64,000 nt of DNA from Begonia masoniana (Eukaryota > Streptophyta > Magnoliopsida > Cucurbitales > Begoniaceae), in assembly GCA_022432975.1 (NCBI GenBank), contig CM039511.1, positions 20,548,557-20,612,556 of the forward strand, read 5' to 3'. The notes beneath the pieces were generated by a model. That model saw only the letters and a program-made list of their open reading frames with translations, searched no databases and was not told the origin of the DNA. Position numbers and translations under genes: made by a program. Each line of letters starts with the position of its first letter. The stretch's first letter is position 1. Positions 12,007-22,157 of the stretch are shown here, piece after piece.

Positions 12007-12410
12007 TGTAATGACCCGAATGTGCACGTATGAGTTCAACTGCGGGGCAGACCTCGGGTTGCGGGGTAAATCTCGGGACCTAAGCCGAGTGTAGGCGAAT
12101 CCCGGACTCGAGTATAGGCGAATCCCGGGTCGTAAAGAGGGGGTCATCATAATCCCACATCGCTTGGGGAAGTATATGGAAATGAAACATATGTAAAGGG
12201 ACCCTCCCAAGATAGCAAGACGCGTTTTGGAACACAATTGACAACGGATCCCATAAGAACTCCGAAGTTAAAAGTGCTTTGGCGAGAGCAATTCCAGGTT
12301 GGGTGACCTTCGGGGAAGTTCTCGCCAAACAAAGCCGTGAGAGGAGGATTTTGGGCTACGGCCTAATCCCCAGAGCGGACAATATCTTGCTAGGAAACGG
12401 GGTCGTTACA
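12007..12410 (+). repeat. Cassandra LTR3
   Basis: It is 404 bp, TGTAATGACCCGAATG to GGGGTCGTTACA. It is the best-preserved copy and carries the 5S-like block at 12246-12326. Confidence 0.9.
12246..12326 (+). promoter_or_regulatory. 5S rRNA-like segment in Cassandra LTR3
   Basis: GGATCCCATAAGAACTCCG, GTTAAAAGTGCTTTGGCGAG and GGTTGGGTGACCTTCGGG match plant 5S rRNA from about position 30 onward, by recall of the consensus. Confidence 0.85.
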
Positions 12411-12552
12411 ATTTAAGTTTTCAATTAATATGTTTTAAATTTTAAAAATTTTCGATTTAACGCTCGATTTTAAAAAAATCAATTTGGGAAAAAATTCTAG
12501 GGTTTTCAAAATTAGGGTTTCAAATTGGAAATTTTTAAATAGGGGCGTTACA
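12411..12552 (+). repeat. gypsy-type LTR 3' end remnant
   Basis: It is AT-rich sequence ending AATAGGGGCGTTACA, the same ending style as the Gypsy-1 LTR (GGGGCGTTACA). Cassandra probably inserted into this older LTR. No primer site follows it. Confidence 0.5.
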
Positions 12553-13160
12553 CAGAGTTTCCTAAATTGGTCAACCTTTGAAACTGCATTTGAATTTATA
12601 GACAGATATAATATTTTATGTTTCAGAGTTTTGAGAGAGTCTAGAGTTCTAAGTTGTTTCAATTTTAAGAATGAAAAGAATATCCATATAAATAAAATAT
12701 TTTATAATCTAAATAAAGTGAAAATTCGTGAACAGATTTTAGATCAAAGTAAACATCTTGATATCTGAAATCCAACGAACTCATTAGAATTCAGTAACAA
12801 TACAGTGCCATTAATGACAGATTCACTCAAATAATCGTCCTCGTCTTATATGGCCTATCATAAACCTATAAGAAAAATCAATAAGACATGTACGGACAAA
12901 AAAAAAAAGATGAGTGAAAAGTCGAAAACTTTAATGAGTACTATAATGACATAATGTGGTTAAGACAAATAGTTGGAGGAAGTGCTTCTGCCTTCTAATG
13001 ATACCACCAATTATGCACTCCTTGTGCTTTCTTCACTTTTCACTTTTATTCTCTTTCTTTCCTTTCTTTCTACTTCGTCCTACTTTCCACTCCCTATCAA
13101 CTTATTATTTTTCACTTTCAATTTAAACCAATAGATACTTTAATCCTTTAATGTGTATAT
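12553..13160. other. AT-rich intergenic stretch, no feature seen
   Basis: It has long A and T runs and a pyrimidine-rich run at about 13040-13090. I see no credible coding frame, no terminal repeats and no similarity to other parts of the window. Confidence 0.6.
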
Positions 13161-14648
13161 GATACGCCCTGGATCCCGAGGATCGAGTTGCACATCGAGG
13201 TAAGTTCACCAATTATTATATTTTTAACAAAGTTTGTTGATTGTGCAGGTGACTTTTTGATAAAACTTGGCAATGATCAAAGTCTTGGAATAAATGTGAA
13301 GTTAGAAGCTCATTGAGGACTTTCATCGAACAAATGGCGTACAACAAGGAGCAAAGGCAACTTGGCGCATAAGAGGGAGCCCATAAGTCCAATGAGCCCA
13401 AAAGAGATTGGGCCACACATCAATTAAACCCATGGGAAAGAAAAAGCCAATTCTCAGTAGAAGCCCTGATTGAAGAAGCTTTCCACAATTGAAGGAGTTA
13501 TCAGTAGAAGGATGCCCACAATCGACGAACCTTCGGCTGAAGGACTCACGACGCAACAGCGTTGCACACATCTGGTCACAAGCGAAATCATCACCGTAAT
13601 GCGCGCGCACAAGGTCGAAGCACTGAACGCGTCAACGGCTATTTTCCAGCCGGCAGCCAACGGCTATTAGTTTCTTGCATTTTCCTTTTCAGTTTTTATT
13701 ATTTCCATTCTGGTTTTCTTCCTTCCTTCTGGAAACCAGAATGCCCAGCTACTCTTTCTCTATTTAACCTTCGTTGATACATTGTAATGGTAACTTTTGA
13801 GAAATATTTGGAATTTACGAAAGCTTGGTCTTCGTTAGTGGAGTACTTTCTCCGTGGGTCCTCGGCGCCCTCCTCGCCGGTGCGTAACATCCGGCCGAGC
13901 CAAGATTGTACTTCCATGGAACGGTACATGGAGTACTCTTAGCCATTCCTTCTTTTCAGAAGAAGAATGGTTCAAAACCGAGCCTTCAAGCTGTGAACTC
14001 CTCGTACGCGAGGATGTTTCTCCCCAAAGGCGAAGAGTTGCGTATCGCACTGCCTTTGGACCAGCCACGGGTCCTTCATTTCCACCCTTCCCCGTCGGTC
14101 TCTTCTGAGGAAGAAACAGAATTCAAGGGCCTTTCATCCTGTTGCTGGAACTCTCTTCGTCAGCGAAGGAGTTTTCCGACGTAGCGCAATGAACGTCTAC
14201 CGGCCGGCAAGGAACCCCTTCAATCCAAACGACGTTCTCTGTGAGTTAGCCAACTCACCCACCTCTCCACTTCGCCTGGGTAACATCATTCCTTATCTCT
14301 CTCGCCATTTTCTGTTTACATCATTTTCGGTTTCACGTGTTTGCTTCTCTGTTAGGTGTCATCTCTCACTCTTTTATGTTTAGCTTCCGCATGCATGAGC
14401 TGCCAGCCTCAAACTCGTGGGTCAAAGCGTAATATTTGGTATCAGAGCCTCACTTCTGTCAGCCGGTTAGGCAGCACATCAGGCAGACCGCCGATTGAGG
14501 CAGCCATCCTACGGGATGTCCCGGTCAGATCGCCGACTGAGGCAGTCGCCCTTAAAGGGTGAAGGGATGATGTGATACCACATCGGAAACAGAGAGTTGT
14601 CTGGGCTAATATATATATTGGGTCCAAACCTCCACTCTTAAGTGCACT
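13161..14648 (+). repeat. non-coding LTR retroelement remnant with tRNA-Met primer site
   Basis: At 14437-14448 there is a perfect TGGTATCAGAGC primer site. Upstream about 1.2 kb looks LTR-like: CTATTTAACC near 13770 as a possible promoter, then a GC-richer segment with several small hairpins. Downstream, 14450-14569 is short interior, then TGTGATACCACATCGG near 14573 looks like the start of another LTR, cut at 14648 by the Gypsy-4 fragment. I could not find matching ends, so the element class and left border are uncertain. No gene is seen. Confidence 0.45.
14437..14448 (+). promoter_or_regulatory. primer-binding site (tRNA-Met type)
   Basis: Perfect TGGTATCAGAGC, followed by CTCACTTC. It is the same motif as the primer sites at 11937, 28368 and 40733 (minus strand). 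Confidence 0.75.
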
Positions 14649-16352
14649 TTTGTGATTCATTCTGACCACCAGTCACTTAAGCATATTAAGAGTCAACATA
14701 AATTGAATAAGAGGCATGCAAAATGGGTAGAATTTTTAGAAAGTTTTCCATACACATTGAAATACTTAAAGGGCAATGAAAATATTGTTGCGGATGCCCT
14801 TTCTAGAAAAAGAATCCTTTTCACGGAATTGAGGACTAGATTCTTTGGGTTTGAATGGATTAAGAATACTTATGAATCTGATGAAGATTTTGGTTCTCAT
14901 TACGCAAAATGCTTGATCAAACCTGATGGAAAATTTTATATTTTGGATGGATTCCTCATGAAGGGAGGAAAGTTATGCATTCCCCGAGGTAGCCTACGAC
15001 TTTGTCTAGTAAAGGAGGCTCACAGTGGAGGTTTAGCGGGTCACTTTGGAGAGAAAAAGACCCTTGAGATGCTTAAGGAGCATTTTTATTGGCCACACAT
15101 GTTGTCAGACGTACACCATCTCTTGGAACAATGCGTTGTATGTAAGAAGGCAAAAAGTAAAGTCCTACCGCAAGGATTATACATGCCATTACCTGTCCCA
15201 ACCCATCCTTGGATTGAAGTTAGCATGGACTTTATTTTGGGCTTACCACGGACTGCGAGGAGCAAAGATTCTATTTTAGTAGTCGTGGATAGATTTTCCA
15301 AGATGGCACACTTTGTAGCATGTAATAAAACTGATGATGCTGCTATCATTGCTGACCTCTTCTTTAAGGAGATTGTCCGACTCCACGGAGTACCACATTC
15401 AATAGTGTCCGATCGTGACACTAAATTTTTAAGTGCTTTTTGGAATACCTTATGGAGGAGATTGGGGACAAGACTATGTTTTAGCACTTCATTCCATCCC
15501 CAAACTGACGGACAAACTGAAGTTGTAAATCGAACCCTTGGAACATTATTAAGATGCGTTGTTGGTAAGAAGTTGGGGAATTGGGACACAGTACTCCAAC
15601 ATTTGGAGTTTTGCTATAATAGAAGCGTTCATTCTACTACCCACCGAACACCTTTTGAGGTTGCATATGGCTTTAACCCTTCTACACCATTGGACTTAAT
15701 ACCATTGCCAACTAAGGACCTTATCAATCCGTCTGGAGCAAATAAGGCTGAACAAATCAAAAAGTTACATGAAACGGTGCGCAAGGCAATTGAGAAGAGT
15801 AATACGGGTTATGCTAAACATGCAAACAAAGGACGAAAAGAAATCATCTTTAAAGAAGGAGATTTGGTGTGGTTACACTTGAGGAAAGAAAGGTTCCCTG
15901 ATAAGAGGCACTCAAAGTTACTCCCTAGAGCTGAAGGACCTTTCAAAGTCTTAGAACGAATAAATAACAATGCTTACAAGATTGACCTACCTGGTGATTA
16001 TGGCGTGTCGGCCACGTTTAATGTCCAGGATCTGTCACCATATGTTAGTGATGAGAACAATGAGGAAGAAGTGACTGAACCTTTGGATTTGAGGTCAAAT
16101 CCTCTCTCACCTGGAGAGAATGACATGCCTACAAGGCCTATTACTCGATCGCAAACAAAGTCCCTTGCCTTACTTAGCTATTTTACTGATGACTTTGTTT
16201 CTATTGCAGGTCTTAATCTCGAAGATGGATCCACTTGGGAGATTAGCCCATTGGATCGGGAGCATCCGTTGCATTTGTTGACGTGGGACACACGGATAAG
16301 TTGTGAGCTTCATCAGACGGGAATTTGTCTTCCCGGCATCCTAAACATGTAA
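14649..16352 (+). pseudogene. Gypsy-4 RNaseH-integrase fragment, 5' truncated
   Basis: A 5'-truncated Ty3/gypsy pol with an unbroken frame of about 566 codons. It begins abruptly in RNase H (VIHSDHQSLKHIKSQ, then NIVADALSR). The integrase follows: H-H-C-C zinc region (HSGGLAGHFG to CVVCKKAK), then a D-D-E core with SMDFILGLPRT, IVSDRDTKF and HPQTDGQTEVVNRTLG. The C-terminal part has VWLHLRKERF and a tail with ITRSQTKS, and no Tekay-like chromodomain. Gag, protease and reverse transcriptase are absent, so it cannot be a working element. It is the only pol in the window without a premature stop, which suggests a younger insertion or chance. It is clearly a different lineage from Gypsy-1, -2 and -3; the clade is not resolved here. 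Confidence 0.9.
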
Positions 16353-16618
16353 CCATTTCAATTATGCATTTTTTCTTTTCTTTATTTTTCATGAACACCT
16401 TTGATGTATTTTTCTTATTTTGAAACTTTGGCAAACATTTTGGCCCCATTTGTGAGAGTAAGGTGAGTTATAAGCCTTACTCAATTCATGCATTAGATTG
16501 TTGGTTAGGATTAGAATGGTGATAATTAGCTATGGGTTGAAGACCAAGAAGCAAGTCATCATCAAGCCCTAAAGGGAAGAAAGCCCAAAACCCAACCAAG
16601 GAGGCACTAAGGAGGGAT
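16353..16618 (+). other. Gypsy-4 3' untranslated region with possible polypurine tract
   Basis: Non-coding sequence between the pol stop and a likely 3' LTR. It ends with the purine-rich ACTAAGGAGGGAT, a reasonable polypurine tract just before TGTCTTTTTG. Confidence 0.5.
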
Positions 16619-17239
16619 TGTCTTTTTGAAATTCAAATTTAAGCGCCAAAGGATCAGCCACCGTTGGATCAACACTTCATATCAACGCTTCAGCGAGCAC
16701 ACCAAAAAAACCCTAGCTATTCATCACTTAGGTCTATAAATAGGCATTGATTAGAAGCATTGAAAAACTTTTTGCCACATTGCTAATACACGAGTCACCT
16801 TTGCCTCTCTTGAGAGCTTTGGAATTACCTTCGTCGGAAAGGTAAGCCACGGATTTCTAAATCCGTGATTGGAGTAGAGGACTCCCTTACTAACTAGCTC
16901 AAGGTTGCTAGAGTTAGTAAGTATTGCTTCCCACCTCCATTCTTCCTTGGAAGATCGAGCTAAGTGGGAGCCAAACCGGTGCCCTACGGTGGTAGTTATT
17001 CCTACGGGAAAACTTGCCCCCGGAAGCCTCACGTAAGATAGCTTTCAGGGCCGCCAAAGGGTTTACATCTTCTTTCTCTTCCATCCTCTTCATTTCACAC
17101 ACTTGATTCACTTCGTTTTCCTACATCTTTTGTTCGCTTATTCATTACATTGTCGGTCATATTCATCTTACACACACCGAGTACGTTGTTTGTATTTTGT
17201 GGGTTTAACACGGGTTCCCTTTTAGGTAGCCCCGTGTCA
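16619..17239 (+). repeat. probable Gypsy-4 3' LTR
   Basis: It opens TGTCTTTTTG after a purine tract. It has a TATA-like CTATAAATAG at about 16733-16742, and I end it at CCCGTGTCA. No second LTR copy is in the window to confirm the borders, so the limits are provisional. Confidence 0.45.
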
Positions 17240-17500
17240 GTATTCCTGATAAACTCTCATTGTTTTATCGATTTTAGTAAATTCACTTGAAACAAATTAA
17301 ATTGATCCAAATAGTTTTGGTCTAATTGATTAGCGACAGAGTATAAAAAATTACCACGAGCTATTTCACAATTTAAGTTGTTGGGTTTAATTTGATTCAA
17401 TCACTCGTACTTATTATATAAATATAATTAAAAAATATGAATTTTCTCTTTTAACTTATATAAATATTGAAACATATTAAGCATTTGTTTGTTTTGCATA
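17240..17500. other. AT-rich spacer, nothing recognised
   Basis: AT-rich sequence between the presumed Gypsy-4 LTR and a solo LTR. No frame or repeat is seen. Confidence 0.5.
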
Positions 17501-17959
17501 TGTAGGGATTCTTATATGTTCTATATGTTGTGTTGTAGAGCATACGCTGATTGAAGACCTTACGTAGAGAAATTTGCGATCGACCTACACGGTTAGGTCG
17601 ACGTGGAGGTTGTAAGGGGTAGTATACCACCCTTCTGGGGTCAGAGCCAGCGCCCCAGAAGAAATTTCTTTTTATAAGGGTCTTTAGTTTTAGGGATATT
17701 TTGGTAATTTTATTCTTTTATTTCGTTGTCCTATTTCGTTGAGTATATAAAGATGTATTTAGGGTTTCGAATGGTTGTAGAAAGCATGAGAGGCACATAC
17801 AAGATTGTAACTCGTTTCTTTTTTATCTTAGTGAAATCTCATAACGACAAGTAGACGTAGCTCTCGCATTGAGAGTGAACCACTATAAATCTATGTGTTC
17901 TTATTTTTTACATTATTATTCGTTTCAAAGCAAGTTGATTAGGACGTTTAATCCTAACA
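17501..17959 (+). mobile_element. copia-like solo LTR
   Basis: It is 459 bp with imperfect inverted ends TGTAGGGATT and AATCCTAACA. The body reads like a short copia LTR: TATA box GAGTATATAAAG near 17739, a T-rich stretch, then a U5-like end. Flanks GCATA and CTATA are a poor 5-bp match, so the insertion is old or the borders are slightly off. No primer site follows. Confidence 0.6.
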
Positions 17960-18727
17960 CTATATTCCCAAGGCGGCAGATTCTGTCAACACACTCGCCC
18001 ATACCCGTGGACATCAAGATGGTTTAAAGCTATCTAAATTAAAAAAATAATAATACATAGCTTACATGTGTGCATTAGGAATCATTTATTTCTAGATAGA
18101 GTACAAACACGGGTGTTAAATAGAACTTTCTTGGTTTTGCTCTTATACAAACTAAATGAAACTGATATTATAATATTTATATATTTATGATTTTAATTTA
18201 TAAAATTACAAAAGAAGGAATCAAATCGGCTTGAATTGAGTTTAAACCAACTAAAACCGACCAAAAATCAAGTCTAAATGGACTCAAATTGAAAAACTCT
18301 AAAACAAAAACTAAAGCCGAACCAACCAAACAAAACCAAATTTTTTTTTTTGAAGTTTATTTTGTTCACAATGCAAATATCAAGCTTCCTCTCACTAAGA
18401 AAAAGAAAATTAAGATTTAATTTTAACTAATATAATAATTCTTATTTTAATAATATGACACTCGTTCATTGGTACAATTAATGACTTATTTTAATTGTTT
18501 ATAATTTATTCAATTAAATATATCATTTAAGTAAACATCACAAAGTAAAAATTGACAATACACGTGTCATTACTCTTAATTTTTTCTTAAATAAAAAAAT
18601 TGTCATGCAGGCAGGAAGCAATTAAGATCGTCACACATCACAAAATCTGATTGGTGAATGCAAAGAAAACAAACGAGCTTACGTGAAAGGCCTCTGTCAA
18701 AAGAGACCCTGAAAAACACAAAAAAAG
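17960..18727. other. AT-rich intergenic stretch, no gene seen
   Basis: It contains poly-A/T tracts and a repeated AACCAA/AAACCGA low-complexity run near 18245-18345. No coding or repeat structure could be supported. Confidence 0.55.
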
Positions 18728-19667
18728 AGTAATATTCAATTTAAATTCTGAAGTACGAGATATTGAACAAAACTCACATTTAAGTAAATTTTTGAACAAT
18801 CTAAATCTCGAAGTATAAAAAACATTCAAAATAAACTTTGTCCGCCCTCCGTTCTCGAAAAAAACATAGCAAACGATATCAAAATTTATTGAAATTTTTA
18901 TCACATGTTCAACATATCATTAGAAGATGATCTAAAAGATTTCGTGATTTTAATACTTGTACGATTTATTATAATTTTTAATGTCTATGTTGTAGAATAG
19001 TGTTTACAAAATTATAATAAATTGTACAAATGTTACAAAATCACAAAAATTTTCAGATTATCTTTCAATGATATGGTGAATATGTGAATTTTTTTTTTAA
19101 AAAAATATGATATCGTTTGATATGTTTTTTGAGATATCTACTATGAATTTTTTTAAATTTAATTTAGAGTAATTAAATTTAATAGGTGAAGGCAGTAAAA
19201 AACATAGCAAACGATATCAGGTTTTCTTTAAATTTTTATCACATGTTCAAAATATTATGAGAAGATAATCTAAAAAGTTTCGTGATTTTTCAACACTTGT
19301 ACAATTTATTATAATTTTTTAACAATGTTATATAAAATAGATGTAAAACATTATAATAAATCGTACAAGTAATGAAAAGTCACGAAACCTTCAAACTTAT
19401 CTTCTAAAGATATACTGAACATGTGATAAAAATTTCAATAAATTTTAATATCGTTTTCTATGTTTTTTTGTCGAGAACAGAAGGTCACCACATGCCGATC
19501 TCACTTGAACGTGCCAAGTGAGATCGTCCCCACAATGTTGAGATCTAGGGCCGACAGGGTTTATTTTGAACGTTTTTAATACTTTGTGATTTAGATCGTT
19601 CTAACATTTACTTAAATGTCAGTCTTGTTTAATATCTCATAGTTCTGTGTTTAAATTGAATATTACT
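18728..19667. mobile_element. fold-back / long-TIR non-autonomous DNA element
   Basis: The ends are inverted copies: AGTAATATTCAATTTAAA at 18728 and TTTAAATTGAATATTACT ending 19667. The match continues inward for more than 200 bp, through CATTTAAGTAAAT, CATTCAAAATAAA, the GTTCTCGA block and CATAGCAAACGATATC. Inside are two tandem hairpins (about 18850-19130 and 19198-19475) that are inverted copies of each other's arms. Near 19498-19526 a perfect hairpin GATCTCACTTG/CAAGTGAGATC occurs in an insert of about 65 bp seen only on the right arm. No protein is encoded. The flanks are A-rich, so a target duplication cannot be called. Confidence 0.8.
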
Positions 19668-21377
19668 AAAAATAAATAAATAAATAAATAATTGTTGCAC
19701 GGCATGCCTTGATTGAACCCATCCTTACATTTATACCCCTTCTTTCTTTTTAAATTACCAACCAGCCAATCCACGTCTCCACCTTTTTTGTTATAATTTA
19801 TTTTTCAAAATTAAACACGACGCAAGTGTAACAATTAGATTAAAGAAACAACATGGAGATCCAAAGGAAGACAAAAAGAGACAAATACGACACGTGGAGT
19901 AGATCATTGGACACGATAATCATGTCGTCAATGTTCAATATAAAAATTAATCTCCGCATATTGAATGTGACATTGTTATAAAATATATGTAGACCCCAAT
20001 GGCCATTTTGTTGTATGACCCCAAATTATTTGTTTTTATAATAATTAAATACATGTTCGAATATCTATGTACTAACTAATGCATTACTAATAACAGTTTA
20101 TTAAATTATTTGCCACGTATCATTAGTGTGACATTAGATATAGTAGATGTTTATTCAAAATTAAACTATTTTTTAAAAATTGGAAGGCTAACGTGAAAGT
20201 TTGTCTCCAACCATTTCTCTTTTTTATTGGTCACGCGAACAAACCATCAAATACATTTGGTACACATGTCACATTGTTTTTCCAAACGCGTAATATTATA
20301 CATATTCTACAATTAGACAATTTAAGGTAAAGTATAATTTGCATCTATTACCTAGTAGATCTTGATCCGTTACAAATTTTTTTGAAGGTGTTAGACTGTA
20401 AAAATAAAATAAAACATAAAATGATAAATTACACGTCTCTCTCTAAGGAATTTCTTTTCTAGACGCAATGATGGATACAAAATTTTTTTAGAGAGATGAT
20501 TCAGATCGTATTAAAGATAACTCAAAATGTCAAATTTAAGAATCACAATCAAAATCAAATGTTCTTACGTTAAAATATTTAGTTAAAGCCTACAAGCAAA
20601 AACTCGAGCCATGAATCGAACATCTTATTGGTTCTCTTTGAGAAATTACAGAGATAGTAAACCCAACTGGTAAAGTGAAAAAAAAATATCAATGATGAAG
20701 AATACTATTGGTGAAAGAGGGAATTGCATTACGAGAACAAAATCTTATCCCGCCTTGAATTTGAAGAGATTGACTTTTGTTCTTATGTTATTAAATCTGG
20801 TCTTCCCTTTTATGGAAATAATTTATCACTTTTTTTATATTATATTATCTTATTCTTTTTAACTTAATTAATGTCTTGTTTAAATATTTAAAAAAAATAA
20901 AATAATACGTATTAATAAATTTTCCATTGGGAGTTCTTGCTTTGAGGAGGGGTTCCTCCAAAGGTAATATCTGGAAAAGTATAAGGGTTTGAATGTCATT
21001 GCGCAGTAGAAGTTCAATCATCCAACTCCGAAAATGTTGCATGATGGCAAGGGTACTTTTGTCAACGTCATTACATCAATACAAACGGAGAGGGTTAACT
21101 TAGCGTGTTGAAGTTGTCTACTTGGTCTGGATGGATGGATAGGGATAATTGTTTCGTTTATGACGTCATAATAAACAGAATTATTATAAAAAAATTTACT
21201 CGATTATATTTTACTTTTATTTTTTTGTAATTGTAATTTACGAAATTCTAGTAAATTCTAATTTGTTGCAAAATGTTTAATTGAATTAAAATGCATATTA
21301 AGTTAATTAAAAAAAATTTATTTAGTTGAAAGTCGAGATAAAATATTATAATCCAACTAAATATTTAAAATTATTAT
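19668..21377. other. AT-rich intergenic region, no gene recognised
   Basis: It has an (AAAT)n run at about 19667-19692 and many A/T tracts. Short open frames are random. The last nine bases, AATTATTAT (21369-21377), form the left target duplication of the MULE. Confidence 0.6.
21369..21377. repeat. MULE left target-site duplication
   Basis: AATTATTAT, compared with AATTATTTA at 53314-53322. Seven leading bases are identical. Confidence 0.65.
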
Positions 21378-22117
21378 GAGAAATTACCACTTTAAACCTT
21401 AAAGTATATGTTTTTTTTATTTTAAACCTTAAACTATCAATTCAAACGGTCCAAACCTTAAAATATGGAAAACATAACAAATCCAATCATGACGTGCATC
21501 CTTTCACTGTTTGTTCTCGAATTTTTGCTGTAGAACGGACGCACTTTAAAAAAACAGAGTTCGTCTGTTGTTGAGAACAGACGGACTCTTTCAAAACATA
21601 ATCCGTCTGTTTATATTTTTTTCCGCAGACAGTGCGCACTCTTAAAACCACTGTCCATCCATTCTCCTCTGGCGACGTGGCACTCAGATACATAACAGCG
21701 GACGCACTCTGGGGTGGTGTTCACCCTCCGTTCTACATCGTCCGTCCGTTGTGTTTTACATGCATTAATAAACAGACGCACATTGGATCAATAGGATAGC
21801 AAACGGATGGACTCTCAGAGTCCGTTCGTTGTCGTCAGCGGACACACTCTTATATAGAGAGTGGGTCTGTTGTTTAAAATTAGGGCGAGAGCAGAGGGTC
21901 GCCACCCTCGCCGAGCGCGTTTGATCTCGCGATTATATTAGACTAGAGAGCGTCCCGAAGCCTATTTCCGTGTTTTACTTCGCAAAATCTACATTTCTCT
22001 CAAAACTCTTGCAATTTTTTTTACAGAAAATTGACCGAAAAACACTCCAGGTTATTGCTTCCTCAATTCTGAATTGTTTCGTTCAATTTTTATCCAACAA
22101 ATCTCACAAATCCGAGC
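21378..22117. repeat. MULE left terminal inverted repeat
   Basis: It aligns with the reverse complement of 52617-53313 throughout, by eye well above 80%. It contains many GGACGCAC and CCGTCTG/CCGTCCG motifs, candidate transposase-binding repeats, and a TATA-like palindrome. The transposase ATG follows about 40 bp after the TIR, so the TIR is likely its promoter and 5' UTR. Confidence 0.9.
21845..21863. promoter_or_regulatory. TATA-like palindromic motif in left TIR
   Basis: CACTCTTATATAGAGAGTG lies about 295 bp before the transposase ATG. The same 19 bases occur, inverted, in the right TIR at 52862-52880. Promoter use is inferred. Confidence 0.55.
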
Positions 22118-22157
22118 CCCAGCTCTCAAAATTTCCAAAATCACAAATTCGTTGTAA

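Larger units (their letters stand above)
11253..12410 (+). mobile_element. Cassandra-type 5S-TRIM array (three LTRs, two internal segments)
   Basis: It is a non-coding retroelement whose LTRs carry 5S rRNA-like sequence, the hallmark of Cassandra. The order is LTR1 fragment (11253-11492), damaged internal remnant (11493-11540), LTR2 (11541-11934), internal 72 bp (11935-12006) and LTR3 (12007-12410). LTR2 and LTR3 open TGTAATGACCCGA and close CGTTACA. LTR1 lacks its left part because Gypsy-1 inserted there, and its right end because of a deletion that also removed the first primer site. Short open frames here are not genes. Sharing a middle LTR between two internal segments is known for TRIMs and usually reflects unequal recombination. 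Confidence 0.92.

Noticed and set aside
11354..12326. Genuine 5S rRNA genes
   Set aside because: Only the later part of 5S is present, in an LTR context with a primer site and polypurine tract, so these are Cassandra LTR blocks.
11255..12332. Open frames of 60-211 codons on both strands
   Set aside because: They lie wholly in Cassandra LTRs with 5S-like sequence, recur once per LTR copy, and show no protein family; they are by-products of non-coding repeats.
13454..14562. Several overlapping open frames in the GC-richer stretch
   Set aside because: They are on both strands, have no domain or splice pattern, and precede a primer site; better explained as LTR-like non-coding sequence.
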